A stretch of DNA of 17,499 bases, taken from assembly GCA_934149245.1 (NCBI GenBank), contig CAKPER010000025.1, forward strand, positions 1 to 17,499, given 5' to 3'. The notes under the pieces were generated by a model that worked only from the letters and a program-made list of their open reading frames with translations, searched no databases and was not told the origin of the DNA. This document shows, piece by piece, positions 1 to 7,283 of this stretch (its first letter is position 1; each line of letters begins with the position of its first letter). Source of the stretch: an uncultured Bacilli bacterium (GTDB taxonomy: Bacteria > Bacillota_I > Bacilli_A > RF39 > UBA660). The translations under genes and the position numbers were made by a program.

Positions 1-1323
1 TGCAAAGAAATTATTGCCAATTGTTTTTAAATTAGGAAAAGATATTTCTTTTATTTCTCTATTAAAGCAGCAAAAATCTTTACCGACTTCTTCTAACTTG
101 TCCATAGTGATATTTTTTAGTTTAGTATTGTCTAAAAGAAAATGATCCCTTATTTTTTTTGCTTTTGGTAATGTTAACGTAGTTAATTCTTCGTTATATT
201 GAAGAAAATTACTGCCAATCTCTACGACATTATCTAAAGATAATTTTTTTAATTTAGTATTATTTTTAAGAAAATAATCACCTATTTTAGTAATAAGTGG
301 ATTTTCATATGAGATTATTTCATTATATTTATTTAGTTCAATTGTAATTAGTTTATCTTCACCTTCTACAGTTATTTCTATTTTCTTAGTGTGAGTATCT
401 TTATTAGTTGTTACAGAAATATTTTTTATATTTTTTATGGTATCTGGAAATGAATCTCTACTATCTTTAAGACAATTTTTTATTGTTTTTTCTTTTAAAT
501 CTAATATATAATTCTCCATTAAAATATATCTTTCTTTAGCTAATTTTTGCGGTTTAAAGTTTTCTATTATTATATTATCAGGACAATAATAAGTATTATT
601 TATTTCAAAATTATATTTATAAAAAAGATTATCAGAAGCTTTAATATATGTTGGAACATCAAATTCTCCTGGTTCATTAGATTGAACAAGATTATAATAT
701 TTTTCAAATGCTTTGGTGAGTCCTGGAATTATTTTTTCTAGATTATTAGAGTAAGTAGCATCAGGATTATTAACGGTATGATTGTAACGGTTTTTTATTG
801 ATAACGTATTAGGTTTTGTTCTAGTGAATTGAATGCTCATAATAGAAGTTCCATATTTATCATCCCTTCTAGGATTTGGATAATCTTTTCTTTTGATGGA
901 ATCTATATTTTTAGATACGGCAAAAAAGACATAACACTGGACTAATCTTCCACCTCTAAAAGTACATAATTCTTCAGCTTCTTGATAATATTTTTTAAAT
1001 TTTTGAATTTCTTTCTCATTGTGGCACTCAAAAAAATCGTAGCCAGCTTCATCTAATAATTCTTTAGGACTTTTTTCTGTATCTAATAGTTCTACTTTCC
1101 CTTTTTTCGTGATTGATAATTCTCTAGATATTACCAGTTGAATAAAATCATCTAAATAACCATCTACTATATCTTCATATAGGTAACGAGAAGGATAAAA
1201 AGTTGATAACAAAATGTTGGGAAGTAATCCTGGAGTTTCTAATATAGTAGAAAAGTTTTTGCGACATAAGTGCATCATTTTCTCACCGTAATATTTTTTT
1301 ATTATTTTTAAATCACTATTCAT
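1..1323 (-). CDS. LRR paralogue A, 3' end beyond window edge
   Basis: Function is not recognised. The frame is open for 441 codons from ATG at 1323 to the left edge, so the C terminus lies outside. The start is set by AGAGGTAATT just before the ATG and by identity with the paralogue starts (MNSDLK...). Residues 1 to about 340 are the shared N-terminal domain, with the family signatures YGTSIMSIQ and SIKNRYNHTV. After it come BspA/Treponema-type LRR units of 22 residues (pattern xxxIGxxFLxxNxxLxxLxLxN). There is no signal peptide or membrane segment, so the protein is probably cytosolic. It is closest to paralogue C: positions 707-1218 equal 4433-4944 base for base. It carries two LRR units that C lacks. 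It lies 26 bp after paralogue B and is probably co-transcribed with it. Confidence 0.85.
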   Translation of the reverse strand, partial: MNSDLKIIKKYYGEKMMHLCRKNFSTILETPGLLPNILLSTFYPSRYLYEDIVDGYLDDFIQLVISRELSITKKGKVELLDTEKSPKELLDEAGYDFFECHNEKEIQKFKKYYQEAEELCTFRGGRLVQCYVFFAVSKNIDSIKRKDYPNPRRDDKYGTSIMSIQFTRTKPNTLSIKNRYNHTVNNPDATYSNNLEKIIPGLTKAFEKYYNLVQSNEPGEFDVPTYIKASDNLFYKYNFEINNTYYCPDNIIIENFKPQKLAKERYILMENYILDLKEKTIKNCLKDSRDSFPDTIKNIKNISVTTNKDTHTKKIEITVEGEDKLITIELNKYNEIISYENPLITKIGDYFLKNNTKLKKLSLDNVVEIGSNFLQYNEELTTLTLPKAKKIRDHFLLDNTKLKNITMDKLEEVGKDFCCFNREIKEISFPNLKTIGNNFFA

Positions 1324-1349
1324 AATTACCTCTTTTCTTTTTCTTTATC

Positions 1350-3179
1350 CTATTTGGTTCTTTTTTGAGGATAACTTAAATTTGTTAATTTATTTACTAT
1401 TTTATTTTTAGCATTCTTTAAAAATACTATTTTATATAAATTTTTATAATATGGATTTTTCTCTAAAGCATATTTACCTATCCTTGTTACTTTAGGAACA
1501 TATAATTCGCTTATGGTTTCATTTTCTGCTAGGCAAGAGTTTTCTATTTCAATAACATTATCTAATCTTAAAGATTTTAAAGCTTTATTTCTATTTAATG
1601 ATCTATTTTTTAAAACTTTAACATTTCTTATATTTATTTTTTCTAGTATTTCATTAGTTTCTAAAAAATATTCTCCTAAATCGGTGAGCTTTTCTAAATC
1701 TATTTCTCTTAATTTTTTATTATTTTCTAAAAAATGATTACCAGCTTTTGTTAAATTTGGCAAAATAGCCGTATGAATATCACGATTATAACAGAAGCAG
1801 AAATTTCCTACTTCTTCTAGTTTTGGAAAATATATTTCTTCAGCATACCTACAACTTTCAAAGCAACTATTACCAATATACATTGCTTCTGGCATAGAGA
1901 TTATTTTAGCATTTTTATTTTTTTTAAAACTTGCAATACCTAGAACTCTTAATTTTTCAAAAAATATTTTGTTTAATCCTAAATTATTTCCAAAGAAAAA
2001 ATCTCCTACTTCTTCTAATTCTGGCATAAATACACTATCTAAAATTTCATTCCATTGAACAAAACGCATTCCTACTTTTTTAACATTACTAAGAGATAGT
2101 TTTTTTAATGTTCTACATTTATATAAAAAGTTATCTTTTATTTGGGTTACAAGAGGATTTGTATAAGTAATTATTTGATTTTTTTCATTTAGCTCTATTA
2201 TTATTAACTCATCACTGTCTTTGGTTTTTATTTCTACTCTTTTTATTTTTTCTTTTTTATTGTTTTTAACATTAATTTTTTCTATATTTTTGATAGTATC
2301 TGGAAATGAATCATCATTTTTTCTATCATAAGCCTCTATTTTTTTATTTACAAGATCTAAGATAAAACCATCCATTACTATGTATTTTTCTTTATCATAT
2401 TTTTTAGCTTGAAAGTTATCTATTATTACATTGTTTGGACAATAATATATGTTATTTTCTTCATAGTTATAATGATAGAATTTATTTTCATTAGAATTTA
2501 CATAACCAGGAACATTAAAACTATTATCTATATTAGCTTGAAACATATGATAGTCTTGTTCCATAGCTTTAGTTAAACCTGGATTTATATTTTCTAAATT
2601 ATTTGAATAAGTAGCGTCTGGATTGATAACAGTATGATTATATCTATTCTTTATTGATAATATATGTGGTGGAATTCTTGTATATTGAATACTCATAACA
2701 GATGTTCCATATTCATCTTCTCTTTTAGGATCTGTAAAGTTTTCTCTTTTTATTTGATTAACATTTTTTTTAACAGCCCAAAATACATAGCAATCTTGTA
2801 ATCTGCCTTGGTTAAAAGTACAAAGTTCTTCATCTTCTTGATAATACTTTTTAAATTTCTGAATATCTTCTTCTGTTTTGCATTCAAAAAAGTCATACCC
2901 TTTTTCGGCAAATAGCTCTGATACGGTTTTGCCAGTATTAATTAGCAATGATTCTCCTTGAGTTTCTTTATAGTGAGAAAATACAAAATTTATAAAACTT
3001 TTTAAATATGCTTCATCCTTTATTAGATTATCATATAAAAAAATATCTTTAGCAAAGTTATCAGTTAATATTTTTTGTAGTTCACCTGGAGTCTCTAATA
3101 TAGTAGAAAAGTTTTTGCGACATAAGTGCATCATTTTCTCACCATAATATTTTTTTATTACTTTTAAATCACTATTCAT
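1350..3179 (-). CDS. LRR paralogue B (609 aa)
   Basis: Function is unknown. The ATG at 3179 is chosen over an upstream in-frame ATG at 3221 because AGAGGTAATT precedes it and all paralogues begin MNSDLK. Residues 1 to about 343 are the shared N-terminal domain. About eleven 22-residue BspA-like LRR units follow (about 344-585), then a basic tail ending KRTK. No signal peptide or transmembrane segment is visible. The protein is the same length as D, and positions 2617-2932 are identical to 6337-6652 at DNA level. The first ~30 codons and the ribosome site instead match A and C (ILETPG rather than D's ILEHQG), so the gene is a mosaic. The LRR half differs from D at many positions. Binding to a protein partner is typical of LRRs, but no partner is evident. 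Confidence 0.9.
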   Translation of the reverse strand: MNSDLKVIKKYYGEKMMHLCRKNFSTILETPGELQKILTDNFAKDIFLYDNLIKDEAYLKSFINFVFSHYKETQGESLLINTGKTVSELFAEKGYDFFECKTEEDIQKFKKYYQEDEELCTFNQGRLQDCYVFWAVKKNVNQIKRENFTDPKREDEYGTSVMSIQYTRIPPHILSIKNRYNHTVINPDATYSNNLENINPGLTKAMEQDYHMFQANIDNSFNVPGYVNSNENKFYHYNYEENNIYYCPNNVIIDNFQAKKYDKEKYIVMDGFILDLVNKKIEAYDRKNDDSFPDTIKNIEKINVKNNKKEKIKRVEIKTKDSDELIIIELNEKNQIITYTNPLVTQIKDNFLYKCRTLKKLSLSNVKKVGMRFVQWNEILDSVFMPELEEVGDFFFGNNLGLNKIFFEKLRVLGIASFKKNKNAKIISMPEAMYIGNSCFESCRYAEEIYFPKLEEVGNFCFCYNRDIHTAILPNLTKAGNHFLENNKKLREIDLEKLTDLGEYFLETNEILEKINIRNVKVLKNRSLNRNKALKSLRLDNVIEIENSCLAENETISELYVPKVTRIGKYALEKNPYYKNLYKIVFLKNAKNKIVNKLTNLSYPQKRTK

Positions 3180-3202
3180 AATTACCTCTTTCCTTTTTCT
3201 TG

Positions 3203-3228
3203 GTAGTGTGAATAGCTTCATACACTAC
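3203..3228. other. Inverted repeat in the leader of paralogue B
   Basis: GTAGTG at 3203-3208 pairs with CACTAC at 3223-3228. An inner TGAA/TTCA pair (3209-3212 with 3217-3220) and a two-base bulge complete a hairpin with loop TAGC. It sits 24-49 bases before the B start codon, between the transposase remnant and the ribosome site. Its role is unknown. It could be a leader hairpin or a leftover of the insertion event. I see no convincing sigma-A promoter for B in the adjacent sequence. Confidence 0.4.
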
Positions 3229-3260
3229 TACCTATTTTTCTTTATACTTCAACAAATTTC

Positions 3261-3602
3261 TGCTTTTTTAAAAAATATAGAAGTCAAAACCAAATCATTG
3301 AACGCTTTAATCGTACTTTAAAATATTATTATCGTCCAAAATGTTGATTTACTTTTATTGATAATGCCAATAGTTATATGGTCTTATTTGCTACTTATAA
3401 TAACTTTTTAAGGTCTAATAGCGCATTAATTGCCCCCAATGTTGAACTAACTGAATTAAAAGAAATATCCAATATGCCTAATAAATAGATTGAACTATTA
3501 AAACTTGGTTATAAATTCGCATTTCTTTTGGAACTACTTGTATTAGAAAGCATATTTCTTACTGTTGATGGAAAGGTCATCTTTTCTTTGAAAAATAAGT
3601 AA
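3261..3602 (+). pseudogene. Decayed DDE transposase C-terminal fragment
   Basis: The plus strand, read in one frame through 3288, gives NQIIERFNRTLKYYYRPKC, a stop, then FIDNANSYMVLFATYNNFL, and later ELTELKEISNMPNK, a stop, then IELLKLGYKF. The ERFNRTLK motif and the later 'yYNfLRpnSAL' and 'MP.KWIELLKLGYK' patterns belong to the C-terminal part of integrase-fold DDE transposases of Gram-positive insertion sequences. It is interrupted by TGA near 3345 and by TAG near 3486 where Trp is expected. The N-terminal and catalytic Asp regions are absent, so the element is dead. The frame stays open to TAA at 3600-3602, overlapping the 3' end of paralogue C on the other strand. Exact ends are uncertain, and no terminal inverted repeats were identified. 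The IS family is not assigned with confidence. Confidence 0.8.
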
Positions 3603-5049
3603 GATCCTTATCTATATTAACAACAGAACCTAGTAAAAGTTCTTTTAAACATTTATTCTGAAACAAGAAATATGAATCAATATTTTTTAATCTAGGAGCA
3701 GTTAATAATTCTAATATTTCATTTTCTCTTAAAAAGTTATAACCTACTTCTTCTAAATTTTTTAAGATTAATTTCTTTAGTTTCTCATTAGAAAATAAGA
3801 AATCATTACCAATTTTTTCTACATTTGGTAAAGATATTTTATTTATTTTGATATTATCTACAAAGAATTCATCGCCAATTGTTTTTAAATTAGGAAAAGA
3901 TAGTTCTTTTATTTCTCTATTAAAGTAGCAGAAGTATCCACCTACTTCTTCTAAATTGTCCATGGTGATACTTTTTAATTTAGTATTATTTTCAAGAAAA
4001 TCATCACCTATTTTAGTAATAAGAGGATTTTCATATGAGATTATTTCATTATATTTATTTAATTCAATTATAATTAGTTTATCTTCACCTTCCACGGTTA
4101 TTTCTACTTTTTTAGTGTGGGTATCTTTATTAGTTGTTACAGAAATGTTTTTTATATTTTTTATAGTATCTGGAAATGAATCTCTACTATCTTTAAAGCA
4201 ATTTTTTATTGTTTTTTCTTTTAAATCTAATATATAATTCTCCATTAAAATATATCTTTCTTTAGCTAACTTTTGAGGTTTAAAATTTTCTATTATTATA
4301 TTATCAGGACAATAATAAGTATTATTTATTTCAGAATTATATTTATAAAAAAGATTATCAGAAGCTTTAATATATGATGGAACATCAAATTCTCCTGGTT
4401 CATTAGATTGAACAAGATTATAATATTTTTCGAATGCTTTGGTGAGTCCTGGAATTATTTTTTCTAGATTATTAGAGTAAGTAGCATCAGGATTATTAAC
4501 GGTATGATTGTAACGGTTTTTTATTGATAACGTATTAGGTTTTGTTCTAGTGAATTGAATGCTCATAATAGAAGTTCCATATTTATCATCCCTTCTAGGA
4601 TTTGGATAATCTTTTCTTTTGATGGAATCTATATTTTTAGATACGGCAAAAAAGACATAACACTGGACTAATCTTCCACCTCTAAAAGTACATAATTCTT
4701 CAGCTTCTTGATAATATTTTTTAAATTTTTGAATTTCTTTCTCATTGTGGCACTCAAAAAAATCGTAGCCAGCTTCATCTAATAATTCTTTAGGACTTTT
4801 TTCTGTATCTAATAGTTCTACTTTCCCTTTTTTCGTGATTGATAATTCTCTAGATATTACCAGTTGAATAAAATCATCTAAATAACCATCTACTATATCT
4901 TCATATAGGTAACGAGAAGGATAAAAAGTTGATAACAAAATGTTTGGAAGTAATCCTGGAGTTTCTAATATAGTAGAAAAGTTTTTTCGACATAAGTGCA
5001 TCATTTTCTCACCATAATATTTTTTTATTGTTTTTAAATCACTATTCAT
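3577..5049 (-). CDS. LRR paralogue C, short form (490 aa)
   Basis: Function is unknown. The ATG at 5049 follows GAGGTAGTT. The shared N-terminal domain (1 to about 343) is nearly identical to that of A. Only six full 22-residue LRR units follow, plus a partial one, and the protein ends abruptly in FSKKR at a TGA. The last codons lie in sequence overlapping the transposase remnant, so the C terminus was probably cut and re-terminated by that insertion or its decay. The first LRR unit joins the front of A's unit 1 to the back of A's unit 3, as expected of a two-unit deletion. It starts 20 bp after the stop of paralogue D and is expected to share D's transcript. Confidence 0.87.
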   Translation of the reverse strand: MNSDLKTIKKYYGEKMMHLCRKNFSTILETPGLLPNILLSTFYPSRYLYEDIVDGYLDDFIQLVISRELSITKKGKVELLDTEKSPKELLDEAGYDFFECHNEKEIQKFKKYYQEAEELCTFRGGRLVQCYVFFAVSKNIDSIKRKDYPNPRRDDKYGTSIMSIQFTRTKPNTLSIKNRYNHTVNNPDATYSNNLEKIIPGLTKAFEKYYNLVQSNEPGEFDVPSYIKASDNLFYKYNSEINNTYYCPDNIIIENFKPQKLAKERYILMENYILDLKEKTIKNCFKDSRDSFPDTIKNIKNISVTTNKDTHTKKVEITVEGEDKLIIIELNKYNEIISYENPLITKIGDDFLENNTKLKSITMDNLEEVGGYFCYFNREIKELSFPNLKTIGDEFFVDNIKINKISLPNVEKIGNDFLFSNEKLKKLILKNLEEVGYNFLRENEILELLTAPRLKNIDSYFLFQNKCLKELLLGSVVNIDKDLTYFSKKR

Positions 5050-5069
5050 AACTACCTCTTTCTTTTGTA

Positions 5070-6899
5070 CTACTTAGTTCTTTTTGGGGAATGACTTAAA
5101 TTGGTTAATTCGTTTGCTATATTGTTCTTTACATTTCTAAGGAAGGCTGATTTATGTAGAGTTTTATAATAAGAGTTTTTTTCTAAAGTATATATGCCTA
5201 TACTAGTTACCTTAGGAGCATAAAGTTCACTTATGTTTTCGTTTTCTCTCAAACAAAAATTTCCTATTTGAATTGCATTATCTAATCTTAAAGATTTTAA
5301 GCCTTTATTTCTACTTAATGAACAACTATTTAAAGTTATAACATTGATTATATTTATTTTTTCTAGTATTTCGTTTTCTTCTAAAAAATAATCTCCTAAA
5401 TAGATAACGTTTTTTAAATCTATTTCTCTTAATTTTTTATTATATCTTAAGAAATTACTGCCTACTTTTTCTAAATTTGGCAAAATAGCAGTATGAATAT
5501 CTTGATTATACGCGAAGAAGAAATCGCCTACTTTTCTTAATTTAGGGAAACAAATTTCCTCGGCATGAATACAGGTTTCAAAACAAGAATCAGCAATATA
5601 CTCCACTTCTGGCATAGAGATTATTTTAGCTTGTTCATTTTTTTGGAAACTGCAATTACCTAGAGTTTTTAATTTTGCAAAAGATATTTCTTTTAAGCCT
5701 AAATTATTTTCAAAGAAAAAGTCTCCTGCTTCTTCTAGTTTTGGCATAAATACACTATCTAGAATTTCATTTTGCTGAACAAAACGTATTCCTACTTTTT
5801 TGACATTACTAAGAGATAGTTTTTCTAATGTTTTACATCTATTTAAAAAATCAGATTTTATTTCGGTTACGATAGGATTGGTATAGGCAATTATTTGATT
5901 TTTCTCATTTAATTCTATTATTATTAATTCATCACTATCTTTAGTTTTTATCTCTATTCTTTTGATTCTTTCCTTTTTATTTTTAGTAACATTAATTTTT
6001 TCTATATTCTTAATAGTGTCTGGGAAGGAGTCGTTATTATCTTTGTCATAAGCTTCTATTTTTTTACCTACAAGATCTAAGATAAAACCATCCATTACTA
6101 TATATTTTTCTTTATCATACTTTTTTGCTTGAAAGTTATCTATTATTACATTATTTGGACAATAATATATATTATTTTCTTCATAATTATAGTAATAAAA
6201 TTTATTTTCATTAGAATTTACATAACCAGGAATATCAAATCCATTATCTATATTAGCCTGAAACATATGATAGTCTTGTTCCATAGCTTTAGTTAAACCG
6301 GGATTTATATTTTCTAAGTTGTTTGAATAAGTAGCATCTGGATTGATAACAGTATGATTATATCTATTCTTTATTGATAATATATGTGGTGGAATTCTTG
6401 TATATTGAATACTCATAACAGATGTTCCATATTCATCTTCTCTTTTAGGATCTGTAAAGTTTTCTCTTTTTATTTGATTAACATTTTTTTTAACAGCCCA
6501 AAATACATAGCAATCTTGTAATCTGCCTTGGTTAAAAGTACAAAGTTCTTCATCTTCTTGATAATACTTTTTAAATTTCTGAATATCTTCTTCTGTTTTG
6601 CATTCAAAAAAGTCATACCCTTTTTCGGCAAATAGCTCTGATACGGTTTTGCTGGTATTAATTAGCAATGATTCTCCTTGAGTTTCTTTATAGTGAGAAA
6701 ACACAAAATTTATAAAACTTTTTAAATATTCCTTATCTTTTTCTATATTTTCATATAAAAAGATATCTTTAGCAAAGTTATCAGTTAGTATTTTTGATAG
6801 CTCCCCTTGGTGCTCTAAAATAGTTGGGAAATGTTCGCGACACAAGTGCATCATTTTTTCACCATAATATTTTTTTATTATTTTTAAATCACTATTCAT
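5070..6899 (-). CDS. LRR paralogue D, first gene of the array (609 aa)
   Basis: Function is unknown. Two earlier in-frame ATGs (6908, 6905) exist, but the ATG at 6899 matches the paralogues and stands 8 bases after AAAGGA. The architecture is the N-terminal unknown domain (1 to about 343; signatures GYDFFECKTEEDI, YGTSVMSIQYTR, SIKNRYNHTV and DATYSNNLENI), then about eleven 22-residue BspA-like LRR units (about 344-585), then a basic tail KRTK. No export signal is visible, which is unusual for BspA-type proteins usually associated with the surface. It has its own promoter with an extended -10, and paralogue C follows after 20 bp. From memory, similar N-terminal domains occur in multi-copy LRR proteins of uncultured gut Bacillota. 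I cannot verify this here. Confidence 0.9.
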   Translation of the reverse strand: MNSDLKIIKKYYGEKMMHLCREHFPTILEHQGELSKILTDNFAKDIFLYENIEKDKEYLKSFINFVFSHYKETQGESLLINTSKTVSELFAEKGYDFFECKTEEDIQKFKKYYQEDEELCTFNQGRLQDCYVFWAVKKNVNQIKRENFTDPKREDEYGTSVMSIQYTRIPPHILSIKNRYNHTVINPDATYSNNLENINPGLTKAMEQDYHMFQANIDNGFDIPGYVNSNENKFYYYNYEENNIYYCPNNVIIDNFQAKKYDKEKYIVMDGFILDLVGKKIEAYDKDNNDSFPDTIKNIEKINVTKNKKERIKRIEIKTKDSDELIIIELNEKNQIIAYTNPIVTEIKSDFLNRCKTLEKLSLSNVKKVGIRFVQQNEILDSVFMPKLEEAGDFFFENNLGLKEISFAKLKTLGNCSFQKNEQAKIISMPEVEYIADSCFETCIHAEEICFPKLRKVGDFFFAYNQDIHTAILPNLEKVGSNFLRYNKKLREIDLKNVIYLGDYFLEENEILEKINIINVITLNSCSLSRNKGLKSLRLDNAIQIGNFCLRENENISELYAPKVTSIGIYTLEKNSYYKTLHKSAFLRNVKNNIANELTNLSHSPKRTK

Positions 6900-6931
6900 A
6901 AACATCATCCTTTATTTATCTTATCATTCTT

Positions 6932-6940
6932 AGTATAACA
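6932..6940 (-). promoter_or_regulatory. Extended -10 promoter of the LRR array
   Basis: On the minus strand the sequence reads TGTTATACT: a TGn extension and a TATACT -10 hexamer at 6932-6937. The start codon of D lies 33 bases downstream, leaving a leader of about 25 bases with the AAAGGA ribosome site. No good -35 hexamer is visible at the usual spacing, consistent with reliance on the TGn motif. Confidence 0.55.
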
Positions 6941-6962
6941 TATTTAAAGAAGTTATAAAAGA

Positions 6963-6997
6963 AAAAGATATATGATTTTTCAACCATATAATCTTTT
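6963..6997 (-). terminator. Probable terminator of the rnr operon
   Basis: Inverted repeat AAAAGAT-ATATG (6963-6974) pairs with CATAT-ATCTTTT (6985-6997) with one bulged base, giving a 12-bp stem and a 10-base loop. On the minus strand the stem runs into a T-rich tract. It overlaps the last codons of the 97-aa gene (stop at 6980). The stem is AT-only apart from two G-C pairs, so its strength is doubtful. Confidence 0.45.
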
Positions 6998-7273
6998 CAA
7001 ATAACATCTTTCTTTATTTTTGTATTCTATTATCAGTAAATCTTTATCATAGTTTTTATTTATATTACGACCGTATTTTTCATCTAACCTCCCAAAAGCT
7101 AACAGCTGATTAGTTAGCTCAGGTAAAAAAGCATTATTTATATAAATTAAATCATTTACTTCTAAACTTTTGTTTAAGTCATAAAACTCTATATTAAAGA
7201 TATAAATATTTTTACTCTCATCTTCTAAAGTATAACGATACTTTTCGATATTTTTGATTGTTAATTTAATCAT
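6980..7273 (-). CDS. Small conserved-looking protein of unknown function (97 aa)
   Basis: I do not recognise a named family. The ATG at 7273 is preceded by AAAGGTGATTTG, a good ribosome site. An upstream in-frame ATG at 7291 would overlap the capA-like gene and lacks one. The protein begins MIKLTIKNIEKY, is rich in Lys, Asn, Ile and Tyr, and has no Cys-rich motif apart from a single Cys near the end (KERCYLKRLYG). It has no signal peptide or membrane segment. The predicted alternation of short beta-like stretches suggests a small beta-rich domain, which is inference only. It starts 10 bp after the stop of the CapA-family gene and is therefore the third gene of the rnr operon. Confidence 0.8.
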   Translation of the reverse strand: MIKLTIKNIEKYRYTLEDESKNIYIFNIEFYDLNKSLEVNDLIYINNAFLPELTNQLLAFGRLDEKYGRNINKNYDKDLLIIEYKNKERCYLKRLYG

Positions 7274-7283
7274 CAAATCACCT

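Larger units (their letters stand above)
1..6899 (-). repeat. Tandem duplication of a two-gene LRR unit (period ~3.72 kb)
   Basis: Start codons of D and B are 3720 bp apart, and those of C and A are 3726 bp apart. D/B and C/A are the matching pairs by sequence and length. Perfectly identical blocks include 2617-2932 with 6337-6652 (316 bp) and 707-1218 with 4433-4944 (512 bp). The second unit begins after the transposase remnant. The leftmost copy is incomplete in this window. Confidence 0.85.

Noticed and set aside
547..741. Short plus-strand reading frame antisense to paralogue A
   Set aside because: It lies fully inside the conserved LRR-protein coding region on the other strand, is low-complexity Ile/Phe/Lys, and has no ribosome site. 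Similar antisense frames at 1513-1737, 3956-4237, 11762-12046, 12579-12773, 14552-14827 and 16990-17223 were dropped for the same reason.
3577..3579. Mycoplasma-type code with TGA read as Trp in paralogue C
   Set aside because: Reading through TGA adds only a few codons before TAA, and Trp codons checked in other genes (for example the CapA-like protein and the HA-repeat protein) are TGG.
1..6899. CRISPR array or short tandem repeat locus
   Set aside because: The regular 66-bp periodicity is coding LRR repeats with divergent sequence, not identical repeats with unique spacers.
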